A stretch of DNA of 64,000 nucleotides from Pohlia nutans. Taxonomy: Eukaryota; Streptophyta; Bryopsida; Bryales; Mniaceae. The position numbers were made by a program, and so were the translations under genes. Where the stretch lies: the NCBI GenBank assembly GCA_022496805.1, contig CM040107.1, positions 16,107,501 to 16,171,500 of the forward strand, given 5' to 3'. Below the pieces are notes generated by a model that saw nothing but the letters and a program-made list of their open reading frames with translations, was not told the DNA's origin and did not search any database. This document shows positions 11,781 through 24,655 of the stretch, piece after piece (the stretch's first letter is position 1; each line of letters starts with the position of its first letter).

Positions 11781-13255
11781 CCGGCATTCTTCACCCCAAC
11801 GTGGCGTATCCCTCCAGTAACACAAAACAACAAACACTACATCAGTATTATGCAACACAGAAGTACTATGTAGAATACAAAATTTGTACAATGTGAACTG
11901 AAATTGTATACTAAATACAATACTATAACACTAAGTATGCTCTAAGTTCAATACCTAACAACACATTTAGAGATAAAATAAGAGTTTTACACTATAAACA
12001 ATATTCAACAAGGCATAAAGACCAAATCCTAACTGTGGGATTGGCTTTTGTAATGCGAGGAGGAGTCTTAGTTGCTCCTCAATAGAGACAACTGTTAGTG
12101 GCACCCGCGTGGCCACCGGTTCCTCTACTCCCTCCACTTGTTCATCACCCCCCTCATCACCCCTTCCACCCGCAGTGTTGTTCTCGAGCACGTTCACCAT
12201 CGGGAAAAGTACTTCCTCCACTCCCAGCTCCACTCCATCGCCCTTTCCACCTGCAATGTTGATCTCCAGCGTGTCTTCCACCAACGACAGTCGTTCCTCC
12301 ACTCCCTGCTCCACTCCTTCATCCTCCTTTCCAACTGCAGTGCTCATCTCTAGCGTGTCTTCCACCAAGGACAGTCGTTCCTCCACTCCTTGCTCCAACC
12401 CTTCATCACCCTTCTACGCTGGGGACGATGCTTCCTCCATCCTCCCCTCTACTCCTTCATCATCCTCTTCACCGGCTGTGTCAACCACCTACACGTATTT
12501 CAACAATGCCTGTTTTATGTGGCCTCCCCCCTCCTCCTTTTCATCACCCCCTCCGCCAGCACTGCTGATGTCGAGCACGTTCACTCCCGAACACACTGCT
12601 TCCTCCACCCTCCCCTCTACTTTATCACCATCCTCTCCACCGGCTGTGCCTAAATCCCACATGTTTTCCAGCGCGGCCATTGTCATGTCGCCTCCCCCCT
12701 CATCTCCTTCATCACCCCCTCTGCCAGCACTGCTGATCTCGAGCATGTTCTCCGCCGGGGCCACTGCTTCCTCCACCGTCCCCTCTACTCCTTCAGCACC
12801 CTCTCCACCGGCTGTGCCTAAATCCCGCACGTTTTCTGGCGTGGCCATTGTTATGTCGCCTCCCCCCTCCTCTCCTGCATCACTCCCTCCGCCCGCACTG
12901 TTGATGGGGAGCACGACCTAGAGCATGTTCTCCCCCTGGGACAGTGTTTCCTCGACTCCCACCTCCACTCGGTCATCACCCTCACCAACTGGAATATGGA
13001 TCTCTAGCGCGTCTTCTCCCTCTACATCATCACCGACACCACCGAAAGTGCTGATCGTGACAGCATCTTCCGCCGTGGCCATTGGTTCCCCCACCTCCCA
13101 AGCTGGTGCTACCTCATCGCCCCCTCCACCCACCTCTTCTATTGTAGCAGGCACTAGGACTTCCATAGCACCTTCATCATTAAACTGCAGCTCCATAGGT
13201 TCCTCTAGCTCGATAGGCTCGTCACCTTCGCTTCCCCCGCTCTTGGTCCCATGCA

Positions 13256-14239
13256 CTACACAAAGTTCAGCTCAACATTGTATGTTATGTTGGAAATTGA
13301 TATAAAGCCATATAAACAATTGACTCTAGAGTGGACACTAGTCAATAAGAACAAAAAGAGTACAGCTTTGTACACACAAATACGAACTGTACACTAGTCA
13401 ATAAGAACGATACGAACCATACCACCAGCATTATAAACTATACAAACCCATGTACACACAATTAGCGTCATGTACAAATACAAAGACTCAGAAACTTCAG
13501 TTCACTCCTCATTACAGCGACAAATAAAAAGTGTACAATACTTCGGACCAATTCTGGAAAAGAAAATACAAACTATACAAACAATACCACGAGCATTACA
13601 AACTACAGAAGTTCATTCTGTGCACATGAACTTCTGTAGTTTGTAATTCTTGTGGTTTTGTTTGTATAGATTGTATATGAAACTTGTACAAATACCAAAA
13701 CTCTGCAACCTTAGCTTAGTGTTTACCTCATCAACAAATACAAACTATACATTACTTGAGACTACTTCTAGCATAGAATGGTCTAACTATACGAACAATA
13801 CCACCAGCATTACAAAGTACAGAATTTCATGTACACACTATGAACTTCATGAACAAATACAAACACTTTGAAACCTTAGCATAGTCTTTACTTCATCAAC
13901 AAATACAAACTCGACATTACTTGAAACCACTTCTAGCATAGAAGATACGAACTATACGAACAAGACCACCTGCATTGCAAAGTACGGAATTCCATGTACA
14001 AACTATGAACATCATGTAAAAATACAAACACCGTGAAACCTTAGCTTGGTGTTTACCTCATCAATTAAGACCAATTTTGAAAACGATATAAATTATACGA
14101 ACACTACAACCAACACGACAAACTAATCATTCTAACATTGCAATAGATACATCCTTGGCACTATTGTACGTATGAATTGTTTAAGGTGTATTGATCATTA
14201 AATATGTGTATTTATTAGTACACATATTGACAACATTAC
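13256..14239 (-). repeat. Intron filled with ~165 bp tandem repeats
   Basis: Intron 1 of the RING gene copy 1. It contains about four diverged copies of a ~165 base unit (landmarks: aataccaccagcattaca, tgaacttcatg, aaccttagc, tttacctcatcaa) running from about 13390 to 14060. Words with GTAC occur in each unit. Confidence 0.7.
13567..13675. repeat. Hairpin with ~49 bp arms
   Basis: Left arm 13567-13615 and right arm 13627-13675 are near-perfect reverse complements with a loop of about 11 bases. It lies inside the repeat-filled intron, where one repeat unit has been flipped next to its neighbour. Transcription of the intron on either strand would give a long stem-loop. Confidence 0.8.
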
Positions 14240-16004
14240 CTTCTTCTTCGATGGCCGTAAGACGTGCTGTAGCGGATTCTCTTCTATTCGTCAAGGACGC
14301 AGTAGTAGCAGATGCACACTCCTTGAGCATATTCTTCCAGTCATCGCCTCCACCGCCAGGACGTCCCCAACCTCGCATACCCCTCCATCCAAAACTCATG
14401 ATCCATTGAATGGGCTGAACCTGATGGCAATGAGGAACACAACACTCTCTGCCTTGGGTGAATACAGCCATATCACACCATGGGTGGTACAAGTGCTTAC
14501 AACTAGTACTAAGGAACTCTGAATGTGGAAATCCAAAACCACAAAGGGAGCAGTTGCTTATGTCTATGGAACTTTGGCTGCTGCATGCTTCCCCTGTCGA
14601 GTACACCAGTGGCAAAGGTCTCGTGTGCAAGCCGCCAGTTTGATGGGCATGGTTTGCATGCTCCGCTTGAATCGCCCCCACCTGCATCCGCTTCATTGCC
14701 ACGACATGTCTCTTAGCCGAGAGTTCCTTGTCCATCGTAGCAACCGCTTTTTCCAACCCTAAACCCGTGTTACGCTCGACCTTGACCAAATCAGCATATG
14801 CTTCAGCTTTTGATTTCAGACGCGAAACCTCCATCGTGCCATCGGACATTGCTTTTGCTAAATCCTTCTCGTATCTCTTGAGCCTCTTCTGCATTAAGGT
14901 TACCAAGCCATTATTCTGATCAAAAGCCTTAACCATGGTCTCTCTCTTCTGAGCAGCAACACGCTCTGCCTCTACCATTGCCTGAAGCTCCAAATTCTCC
15001 ACTGCCAACAACTTTGCCAGGTACTCTGTCCTAGAACCTCCCTCATCTCCATCTGCAAACTTCCCACACATTGAGCTCCCCATCCCTTTGCATATTTCTG
15101 AGTGATACTCTCGAGGATCCACTTGAATCTTCCGCCATGCTCCTCGTTGTGCAGGAGTTCCACCCTTTGCCTTCTCGAGCTTGACCATGTTGCGAGCATG
15201 TGTCTTACGCTGCGTCGCATTAGTGGCTGCACTATAGGCGGCCCAATTCACCTTCTCCTTCTCTTCTTCCAAAATGATCCCCCTTGCCATCTTGTGAGGA
15301 AGAAAACGCATCACATCCTCCCTTTGGTAGAGAGCCGTCATGAGCTCATGAACCCTCTTCTTAATCCTCTTTGATCTGCATGTCCTCCAATTGTACCCAT
15401 TCCGCCCACCAGCACCCTTTGGCTTGCCAAAAAGGGCAACACACTTCTTATCATCAAATGGCTTCCCCTTCCATTTAGATAGCCTCATAGGATTAGCTCC
15501 CTCATCTTTGAAACCGTAATTCTCCGTAAAAAAGGCTTTATGCAGCGAAGGTGGCGGATCAGAGAGCTTTGGGAGCTCCTCATCGAACTCCAATCCCTCG
15601 TCGCCATCTTCTCCCTCCTCCTCGTTGCCTCCCCCCTCCTCCTCGCTTCCATCGTCTTTGTAATCATCGCTATCGTCCTCCTCGTCTTCGTTGTTTTCTT
15701 GTAAGTCCTTCTCTTGCACCTCTTTGTCATTGTCGTCACTGTCGTCGCTATCATTGTTTTCCTCTTCTTCGGTGTTTTCTTCTTCGGTGTTTTCTTCTTC
15801 ATTATTGGCTTTTCTCTTTTCGTTTTGCGGTTCTTCACTCGAATCGCTCATTGTCTCTTCTTGAGCTGCAATGGCTAGACGTGTAAGTTTTGAATGAGCC
15901 TTCTCCTTCCCACAACGAGTTGCCACCTTTTCGGAGCCCATTCCCTTAGATCTTGCCATAATATCCTGACAAAAACAAAAACGCGACTGGTTGATAGAAT
16001 GCAA

Positions 16005-17540
16005 ACTCTGAATAAATCGAGTTATAACAGAGTCACAACAAGAAGACGCTAGAACCAGATAATCACACCCTGAAATGGTAAGTTGAATACCATGAGTACA
16101 AACGTGTACAAATTGTACAATTCAAAGTACTCCTTGAAGATAGTCTCACTTACGATCGTTGCCAACAAGTAATTCAAAGATATGATTAAACTTAAACACT
16201 GCATTGAAAAAAAATACAGACTACAGAGAGACGAGAATGAAAATGACAGTCTAATCCTATTCTAAATCTAATACAAACCCTGCACAAAAACTACAATTGT
16301 AACAGGGTTAAACTACATTATAGAGACAAGTAATTGAATCGAACCCTAATCTGCTCAAGAGAAGATCACATTGTGCCATAGCCGGTACATTGTGCCATAG
16401 GACGCTATCACCCGAAAAAACACCCATGCTTAAACTATGATCCTCAGCTTCAGAATCGAGATTTAGAGACACAACAATAAGACGCTAGAACCGGCTAATC
16501 CCTATCTGAAACGGTTTAGGGTAAGGCCGTGAGTACAAACCTGTACGAACTGTAGAATTCAAAGTACTCTTTGTAGATATAGAGTCCCTCACTTATACAA
16601 ACCCTGCACAAAAACTACAATTGTAACAGGGTTAAACTACATTGTAGAGACAAGTAATCGAATGGAACCCTAATCTGCTCAAGAGAAGATCACATTGTGC
16701 CATAGCCGCTACATTGTGCCATAGGACGCTATCACCCGAAAAAAACCGCTGCCTAAACTATGATCCCCAACCTCAGGACAAAGATATAGAGACAGAACAA
16801 TGAGACGCTACATCCGGCTTCTCTATGGTCCCCAGCCTGATAATTGAGATTTAGACACAACAATAAGACGCTAGAACCGGCTAATCCCCATCTGGATTGG
16901 TAAGCTGAGTGCCGTAGTACAAAGGGAGAAAGGTGAGAGACGACTGCGCATGAATCAATCCGGCTTCTCTATGGTCCCCAGCCTCAGAATTGAGATTTAG
17001 AGACACAACAATAAGACGCTAGAACCGGCTAATCCCCATCTGAATTGGTTAGCTGAGTGCCGTAGTACAAAGGGAGAAAGGTGAGAGACGACTGCGCGTG
17101 AATCAATCCGGCTTCTCTATGGTCCCCAGCCTCAGAATTGAGATTCAGAGACACAACAATAAGATGCTAGAACCGGCTAATCTCCATCTGAATTGGTAAG
17201 TTGAGTGCCGTAGTACAAAGGGAGAAAGGTGAGAGATGACTGCGCGTGAAGCAAGGGACGCGCGAGGGAGAAAGGTGAGAGACGACTACCCATCATCGGC
17301 CGTTACTGTCTCAGCCACCGGTGATCACCGGTTACTACTCGTTACAGATTTGATGTCTTGCGTCCTGAGACGGCCTCAACAGGTTAAAGACGGCTATCCA
17401 CTATCACCGGTCACCAACTGAAGTTCACTATCGGCCAACTCGTGATCACCGGTCACCAACATTGGGAGATGTGATGTGTTGCATCCTAGTGACCGCCTCA
17501 ACCGGTTAGGCCAATGAAATGGGTTGGTGAAACTATCATC
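16005..17540. repeat. Nested tandem duplications upstream of RING gene copy 1
   Basis: A segment at about 16030-16420 recurs at about 16455-16742 (landmark acaaaccctgcacaaaaact at 16273 and 16597). A shorter unit of 146-148 bases recurs at 16814, 16960 and 17108 (landmark ccggcttctctatggtcccc). A region of CACCGGT-type words follows at 17270-17510. This is the 5' flank of the minus-strand RING gene, so these may be subterminal or promoter repeats. I see no gene. Confidence 0.75.
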
Positions 17541-20500
17541 CACATCAAATAGTGGTAGTTAGTGGATTTTAATGAAGATAGTGACATTTACAACCTTCTA
17601 AAAGTTTTGCAATTACTTCTTCCAAACATAAGTTTATGGAGTTGATATGAAGATCTAGATTCAATAATTGAGACAAATTTTCTTGATAAATTGTAGTAAT
17701 TTTATGCCTTTGCCAGATTAATAAGAACAAATATGTTGTAATCAAGCGCATGTCAATATTCTAACCTCAAAATAAAATCATTGATTTCCAAATATTCTTT
17801 TTACACGTTGTGAAACTTATAAATTCAATATTTCTAGAATATTGAAAAATACATGAAAAGTAAATTTAGAGTTTGATGAAATGAAATAATTGACCATTTG
17901 GATTTAGTTAACGTTGTTGTATAGTTAACGTTTGTTGTAAGTATCTAGAAAGTTCCAATCTCACATCCAATGGTATTTAAGACTAGGTGGACATGAATTT
18001 TAACTTCACTTTTGTTATGAAACTCATATGAGGAGTAAAACCATTCCAAATATAATGACATATAGATGTATAATACTAACCGGAATGACCAATCTGATCC
18101 TTTAAAGGTTAAAAAGTAGCCTAGGTAATTAGTAAAATCCAAATACAAAGAATTGTTTCCATTGGATCTTTATTTTAACTAAACCTAGAACATAGTCCCT
18201 ATCTGAATTAGCCATTTAAAAAAAGTTGTTGTTAATTCAATTTAAAAATAAATTACATTATTTATGTAATTTTCATAATCTTTGTATTTAGCAAGAGAGA
18301 TAATTTGGTTCACCCTCTTTCATAGTCATTTCTCCAAAAAATCCCGAAACGTCATATTGTATCATAAGTATAGAATTGAATTTTAATAATGTAATTCTCT
18401 ATTCTTACCAAATCATAAACAATATAAAATGGAATAATTATTTATAGATATTATAGATAATGAATTTAGAGAAAATATGGCAAAAATATTCAAAATTTTC
18501 TCATTTTTTTCCTTAACCAAAAGAGAAACGACATATCCAGAGTACTTCTGTTTCAAATGGTTGTATAGCAGGTATTAGTCTGTGGGTGTTGTATTTGTTG
18601 TTGTTATATCTGGAAAAATATTTTTTGGTCATTTGGAAGAAGATTTCTCACAAAATGCACAAATTTTTGCAATATATAACACTTAATTAGATGTTCTGTA
18701 CAATTCTAGATGCAAAAGGACGACAGGAAAATTTCATAACATTTTACCTAATTTGATGCTAGAAGTTCATTTAATCTTTGGAATACTAATTTATTAAAAA
18801 GAGGCCTAGATAATTACTAAAATCCAAATACAAGAAAACCGCTTCTATATGATATTTATGTTAATTAAACATAGAACACATTTCGTACGTAATCAGCAAA
18901 TTCCAACCGTTTGTTGCTAATTTTATTTACCAAAACATCCAATAATATATCCTACCTAGTCATAATCTTTGTATTTAGCAGTCCTGAGCAATAATTTGAT
19001 TCACTTAATGCTTTTTATATCATTTGATTCAAAATTCAAAAAAACGTTCTATCGTACCATAAGTATAGAAATGAATTCCAATAATGTAATTCTCAATTCT
19101 AACCAAGTCGTAACTAATGTAAAATGAAAAATAATTTTTTAATAATAAGTTTAACCCCTAAACGTCCTCACCTATGTCCAGTTTAGGCAGTTTTGCAAAG
19201 ATGCATTATAAAATGCAATTAATATGAATATTTAGAACTTGATGTATGAATACAAGTTATACATTTTTAGTTTTAGATTCTATCTATACGGTTAGATCTA
19301 TAATTTTCTATAATCTCTATCACTAAGATTCTTTTTCTATAAATTTTGAAACATAAAATAAAAAATTATTTTGTAATTCAATTACAAATAAGATATTGAC
19401 AATATGTGCATGAAATTTGTTGTGATAGGTTATAATGTAGATCTTTAGGTGTAGTGATTTTTGGAGATTTTTTGGATGCTTAAGTTTAATAGTTTTTTTT
19501 TTCAAGAACACTTTTAGACCAAAATCTTCAAGTTTTTTGGTGAAACACTAAAACACAAAATGAGGCATAATTTTTTCAAAAATTATTTCCTTTTCCCTGT
19601 TACAGTAATGTAATTGAGCTAGAACATTCTTTAAACACCTAAGTACTTGAGCATCCAATTTTTGGACGATTTACAAGTTTCATGGCCAAATGTCTTATCC
19701 ATCATGATCTTTTCGGTAATAGCAATCCTAGATCTTGTACCATATGGATAGATTTTAGATCTAACCGTATGAGACAAACCATATGAGACAAACAACTAGC
19801 TTAAATGAATGAAGCAAACTTTTCAATCCAGTAGTAGACGTACATGATTTGTATCCAATTCCATTTGCGAATGAATGTGCTTGGTCATGCCAACTCTTCA
19901 AGTTAAATTCAGAACCTTTAGGGAATTTCAGGATTTTACATGGGGTCCCAACTACAACAAGAGTCGTAATGACGTTTCACCGTGTAGTGTATTTTGAACA
20001 AAAAAGTTGCTTGTTATGCTTTAACTAAATTTAGGCAACAACAATGAGTTCCATCGCATTTAAGCGTGACCAGGAAAGGAGCTAAAAAACCTTTGAAAAC
20101 TTTTGAATACCACTAAGCTCTAACACACCTCTTAGACACGTAATAATAATAAACCACCAAGATCTTCCACACCCTTTAACTATTTGGATAGAGGACATAA
20201 GAGTGTAATAAAGCAAAATTCTTTGTTGATAATTCAAATCCAAGGTGACTTTACGGATAACTCCATTGTCATTGAAACATTTGGTTAAAACATTTGAATT
20301 TTCTAGTACATTTTGTAGTTGCTATGAAATTTCTTTACAATCACTTAAGAAACCATGATACATCCTTTTGAAATTTCTAACAAAATTATAGAAAAATTCA
20401 TGATTCGTAGGACACATGTGGCTTCATCTCCTAATAATATAAAGTTGAATTATTGATATTTTTTCAGTCACGATAGTAAGTGTGGTGGATAAAGATATAC

Positions 20501-20850
20501 TATGTATTGCTACGGGACTATACATTCTGTGCATTGCATCAGGGCCCGGGAAGAACAAACAATCAGTTAGAAGTCAGCCGATTAATTTCTAGAAATGGCT
20601 GGATGATATTCAAGAATAGAGGCAAGCCACCAAACTAAATGACTAAAAACTAATTATATTTAGTATTTAGAGACAAAATATACGAGATATAATCTTTAAA
20701 AACCGGTTGCTTTTGGAAAATAAAGAACATTCACTGGTTACCGCAAAAAACTTCCCGAACAGTGCATTCCATGAATATATCACCAAAAATAGTTTGCACG
20801 TCCCGCCTTTCTAGATGCTTACTTCTCCAAAAGTAACCAAATATACCATG
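17541..20850. other. AT-rich non-coding island
   Basis: About 3.3 kb of strongly AT-rich DNA without a supportable ORF. The GTACA words so common on both sides are nearly absent here. It contains a diverged direct duplication of about 350 bases, at roughly 18100-18460 and 18775-19140. It may be a non-autonomous element inserted into zone A, or unique DNA between two elements. Confidence 0.55.
18100..19140. repeat. Diverged direct repeat pair, ~350 bp each
   Basis: Copies at about 18100-18460 and 18775-19140 share, in order, aaaatccaaatacaa, taaac.tagaaca, tctttgtatttagca, accataagtatagaa and ccaataatgtaattctc-like words. Divergence is high, so the duplication is old. Confidence 0.7.
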
Positions 20851-21268
20851 CGACAATGTGGCACAGAGCTGAATTCTTCAGTCACGTCTTATCTCATCCC
20901 AATTCAGGCATGACGATAAAAAAGAAAAGTAAGTACGAACAATATCAAGCAAGTTATTGTAATGTTTGTGTACTAGTTTGTACAATATGTACTATTATGT
21001 GTCTAGTTTTGATAACGCAAGGTACATTTTGTATATGATTAGAGAACTTCCGGTCCATTAAAGGTCCATTCAAGTTAACAGTTAGCTCTTGATCCCTTGG
21101 CAAACACTAACCTCACAATGGCAAACACTATGGCAAACACTAACCTCACATGGAGGTAATCTCCACGTACACACACTGTAGGCAAGCCTTAATCACGCTA
21201 AACACACAGGGTAGCCAAGCCATAATCTCCACATACACACACTCCAGCCAAACCCAATAACCCACAAC

Positions 21269-24006
21269 CTATTTGTTCCTAGAACCTTTGCGACGTTTTT
21301 TTGCTGATTCTGCTGCCTCCTTTGCTGCCTCCTCTGCAGCAATCTCACTTCTTGTCTTCCTCTTTGATGCTGCTGTTTCCTTGTCTTTGTCAATTGGCGG
21401 GACTGGTGGAGGCTGAGGCACCTTGATCACAGCCCGTGTCACACCTTGTGACCTAGATTTGTTGTCATCCAACTCAGAGGTCTGGCCATCATTCCTCAAC
21501 TCTTTTTGAAGCTCTAGCTCAGCAGCTTCCTCTCTCAGCTTCTTGAGGCGCTCTAGGTCTGCTGCTTCTTGTCGCAACTTCTTGAGTCTTTCAAATTCTG
21601 CAATAAGAAGCACAATCAAGAGGAAAAAACAATCATTCTCAGCTCCTAGACACAAGCAGAAGTTGGAAGAAGTTCCAAACTTAGCGTAGTTTAAACCGTA
21701 ACATCAGAAACTAGTGACAATGCACTCTGGACTTGTACCAGTAGTACATGTAAGACAACAAGTGATACAAACAGTATTGAAATCTATACAATATGTACAA
21801 CTAGTAATACAAGTTTATGAGGACGTAAAAACGGGATTAATAAGATCTATACAATATAGACAACTAGTAATACAACCTGCAGCTTCCTCTCTCAACTTCT
21901 TGATTCGCTCTTCCAGCTCTGTCTCAGCTCCTGTCTTGCAGTCACCCCCTCCATTGACCTCCGCGACAACATTGTTAGTGTCATGTGGTGGAACTTGCGC
22001 TATTATGAACGATGTAGAGTTGCCTCCTTCGTCCTCAATAATTTCCGATGCTTGTGTGCATGGCAAAGACTCCACTTTATCTGGGGAGTTGACCTCGTCT
22101 ATGCACGGAAGACTAGGTTGCGAAAGCACCATAAAGGGACGTATTGGAGACACACCCCCACGTTGTTTGCTCCCGGTTGCACTGTTTTTACCCTGGCTTT
22201 GAACCCCTATGCTCTTAGTCAAAGTTATTGCCTCTGTCCCACCCGAGGTTTTAGCCCAGGTGCAAACGGTGGATTGCTCTATTTGCTCTTGGTACACTCT
22301 ATCAGGATCTGTACACAGAAGAATGAGAGTTGTCAATTTTCATGTACTTTTTTTACACTGAATGTAATCAAAACTTTGCAAATATGTACCATTTGTACCA
22401 AAACTAGTTACTGTATTTTGAATACTGGATGGTACGCATGTAAACAAAATCCGGACAAGGCTGCCAGCACCCCAAAGAAAAAAAAAAACTTACCGATACT
22501 TGGATGAGACTCCAGAACATTAGATGTCAAGGTTTCTATTAGCATCTGTTGCTCCTTCTCCAACTCCAGAGATTGTACAAGCTTTTGAAGGGCCACATGA
22601 AGTTGGCCAAATCCAAAACTACGAAACCAATTGGGATGCACAGTACTACCGCAAGTTGCATCTGCACATGTGCTAGCCACTCTAAACCACACCCCTGCGC
22701 ACCAAGGATGATACAAGTGCCCGCATGTACAAACGATTATATCGTTGAGAGGAAAATGGCCTAAGCAAATTACACACGGTTTCACAAGAATGGAATCAGA
22801 CTCCATGTCCGTCTGAGGGCCAAAGAGAGAGCACAAAGGTCTTGGTCTCAAAGACATTCCTTCTTCACCTCTCTTCATGTGGGCAAGTTGGACCAACAAT
22901 GCATCAAATTGCCTCCGCAGACACGTTTGTCGGGTTTGAAGAGTCTCATACCTCAAACAACACTCCTTCAACTCCACTGAAGCAGCTTCAAAATCAACTG
23001 TGGCATCCCTTACCATCTCATGGTAAGCCTCTCCCTTCTTAGATGCAATGTCTACATCTTCAATGTTGTCGTTGGCCCTTTGGAACTTTGCCACTATGGC
23101 CTCAGTTCTACGCAACACCCCCTCCTCTTGCGTCACCTTAGTAGCCAACAACACTCTTTCCTTTGCCCCAACCGCACAATCTTCATTTACAGCATGTAAC
23201 TGCAATCCCACCAGCTTGAGCAACTCCATGATATCCTTCATGTCCTTCTCCCTCTCTGGACCATTAGGAAGAACTTCATTCACCTCTTCCGGAACAATGT
23301 CATTTGCGGTCCTCAAAACTGCAGGAAAACTTCTAGCACTAGGATCATGGAAGAGATCATCAATTCCTTCTGCCTTGTATAACTCATCTTCATTATCACT
23401 TGTGAGCTCCGCAAGGCCCGAGAGACACAACTTCACATTCTTCAGCCATTTGCTCCGTTGATTCTTGTTAGAGGTCCCTGCAAACTCAGCCCAACTCACA
23501 GGCTTCTTCTTGTCCTTCTCCACAATGACACCTCTAGCAAACTGCTTTGGAATTACTTTGGATTTGGGGAGGTCTCGAAGGTGCACTATTGGGAAGATTT
23601 GTGCAATCCGCTCTAAGATTTCCTCATCTTTGCATTCCCCATAATGATACCCTGATCTACCCTTCCTCCCCTTAGCTAGTCCAAAAACATTTGTCACCTC
23701 TTTGTCATGGAGGTCATGAGGAGGCCTCAACTTGTGAGGATTCTTACCTCTACTAGGCAAGCCGTACTTGGTCTCAAACTCTTGAGCACTAACAACACGT
23801 GGTGGAGGATGAGTCTTGAGGGAGGCCAACTTCTCCAACTGCTTGTCTAGTGGGGTTTTCTTCACCATCTCGTCAACATTGCTTGGAGCTTGAGGTCTAG
23901 CAAGAAGATCTTCATCTTCGATATCGTCGTAGTCGTCATTGTATGTCTCATCTTCTCTCGAGAAAATCCTGCCGCGAACCATCCACTCATTGCCCTCATG
24001 ATCCAT
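21269..24006 (-). CDS. RING-type zinc-finger / coiled-coil protein, copy 2, intact
   Basis: Exons 24006-22494, 22308-21877 and 21597-21269 join at ATCG|GTAAGT, TACAG|AT, GCAG|GTTG and TTGCAG|AA and total 2,274 nt: 757 residues plus stop, with no internal stop. ATG 24006 gives MDHEGNEW. Order: acidic N-terminus; conserved domain at about 60-165 (KYGL, FGLAKG...GYHYG, FARGVIVEKD, SWAEFAG); coiled coil about 250-390; RING-H2-like finger about 408-455 (CVIC, CTCGHLYHPWC, C-x4-C); a C-terminal region with acidic linker and heptads (LKKLREEAAELELQKEL); basic end (KKRRKGSRNK), probably nuclear. It shares its domain plan with the genes at 12.0-16.0 and 62.3-63.9 kb. The family is not one I can name; a chromatin or ubiquitin role is inferred from the finger. 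Second copy in this window that still looks expressible. Confidence 0.8.
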
Positions 24007-24655
24007 GGCTTCTCAGTTGCTGAAACACAGGAAGAAGTTGGAAGAAGCTGCAAACTCAGCGTAGTTTATACCGTAGCATCACAAACTGGTGACAGTGCAC
24101 TCCAAATCGACAACCAGTAATAGTAAAAGTTGTACAACAGCTGATACAAATAGTACTCAGAACCCTAAACCAAAGCAACTAAACTAGTAACACATATTTA
24201 TGAGGACGTAAAAACGATTCATATTCAACGTGGCGCACAAACAGGCAGAAAATGCACAAACAGATGCATAACAATTGCAAAGAAAGGAAATCGTTTCACT
24301 CACCTTGTTGCCAAGTCGGACCAAAAATTCCACTTTCGCCCCTAAACTGCAACCTTTCTGAAAGTGCCGCAAGGTTTCTCAAAGCCCGCAACCTTTCCGA
24401 GGAATGATTCGAAAAGAAAAAAACAGTCAATCTCAGCTGCTAGACACACAAAGAAGTTGGAAGAATCTCCAAACTTAGCGTAGTTAAACCCGTAGCATTA
24501 CAAACTAGTGACAATGCACTCTGGAGTTGTACCAGTAGTAGTACATGTTAGATGAAAGTGATACAAACCGTACTAAGATCTGTACAATATGTACAACTAG
24601 TAATACATGTTTATAAGGACGTAAAAACAGTTTTTATTCAACGTGGCGCACAAAC
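21641..24655. repeat. ~200 bp dispersed repeat, three copies around RING gene copy 2
   Basis: Direct copies lie at about 21641-21838, 24018-24243 and 24437-24655. Landmarks in order: agaagttggaagaa, cttagcgtagttta, cactctgga, acaatatgtacaactagtaa and tatgaggacgtaaaaacg. The first copy overlaps intron 2 of the gene and the others form its 5' flank. They carry several GTAC words. Confidence 0.75.

Larger units (their letters stand above)
12030..15959 (-). pseudogene. RING-type zinc-finger / coiled-coil protein, copy 1, acidic repeat tail
   Basis: Exon 1 is 15959-14240 (ATG 15959, MARSKGMG). It holds an acidic low-complexity N-terminus, a conserved domain also present in the copies at 21.3-24.0 and 62.3-63.9 kb (YG..., FG...GY, MARGI, VNWAAY), a coiled coil, and a RING-H2-like finger: CSLC, then CKHLYHPWC, then C-x4-C. 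Donor AAG|GTAATG leads over a 984 bp intron to acceptor TGTAG|TG at 13255, keeping frame. Exon 2 encodes ~54-residue acidic repeats (GxGDEGxExGG...EEAV...ENMLEIS) and has three in-frame TAGs (12918-12920, 12489-12491, 12414-12416), so the tail has decayed. RING fingers usually act in ubiquitin transfer; that role is inferred. Where exon 2 ends is unclear. Confidence 0.7.

Noticed and set aside
12109..13305. Plus-strand Ser/Pro-rich open frames
   Set aside because: Shadow of the acidic repeat tail of RING gene copy 1; it has no splice context or domain.
9226..15959. A single fusion gene joining RING copy 1 to the SET domain
   Set aside because: The frames are compatible over part of the distance, but no clear donor and acceptor pair links the acidic tail to the SET gene, and the paralogue at 21.3-24.0 kb ends without a SET domain.
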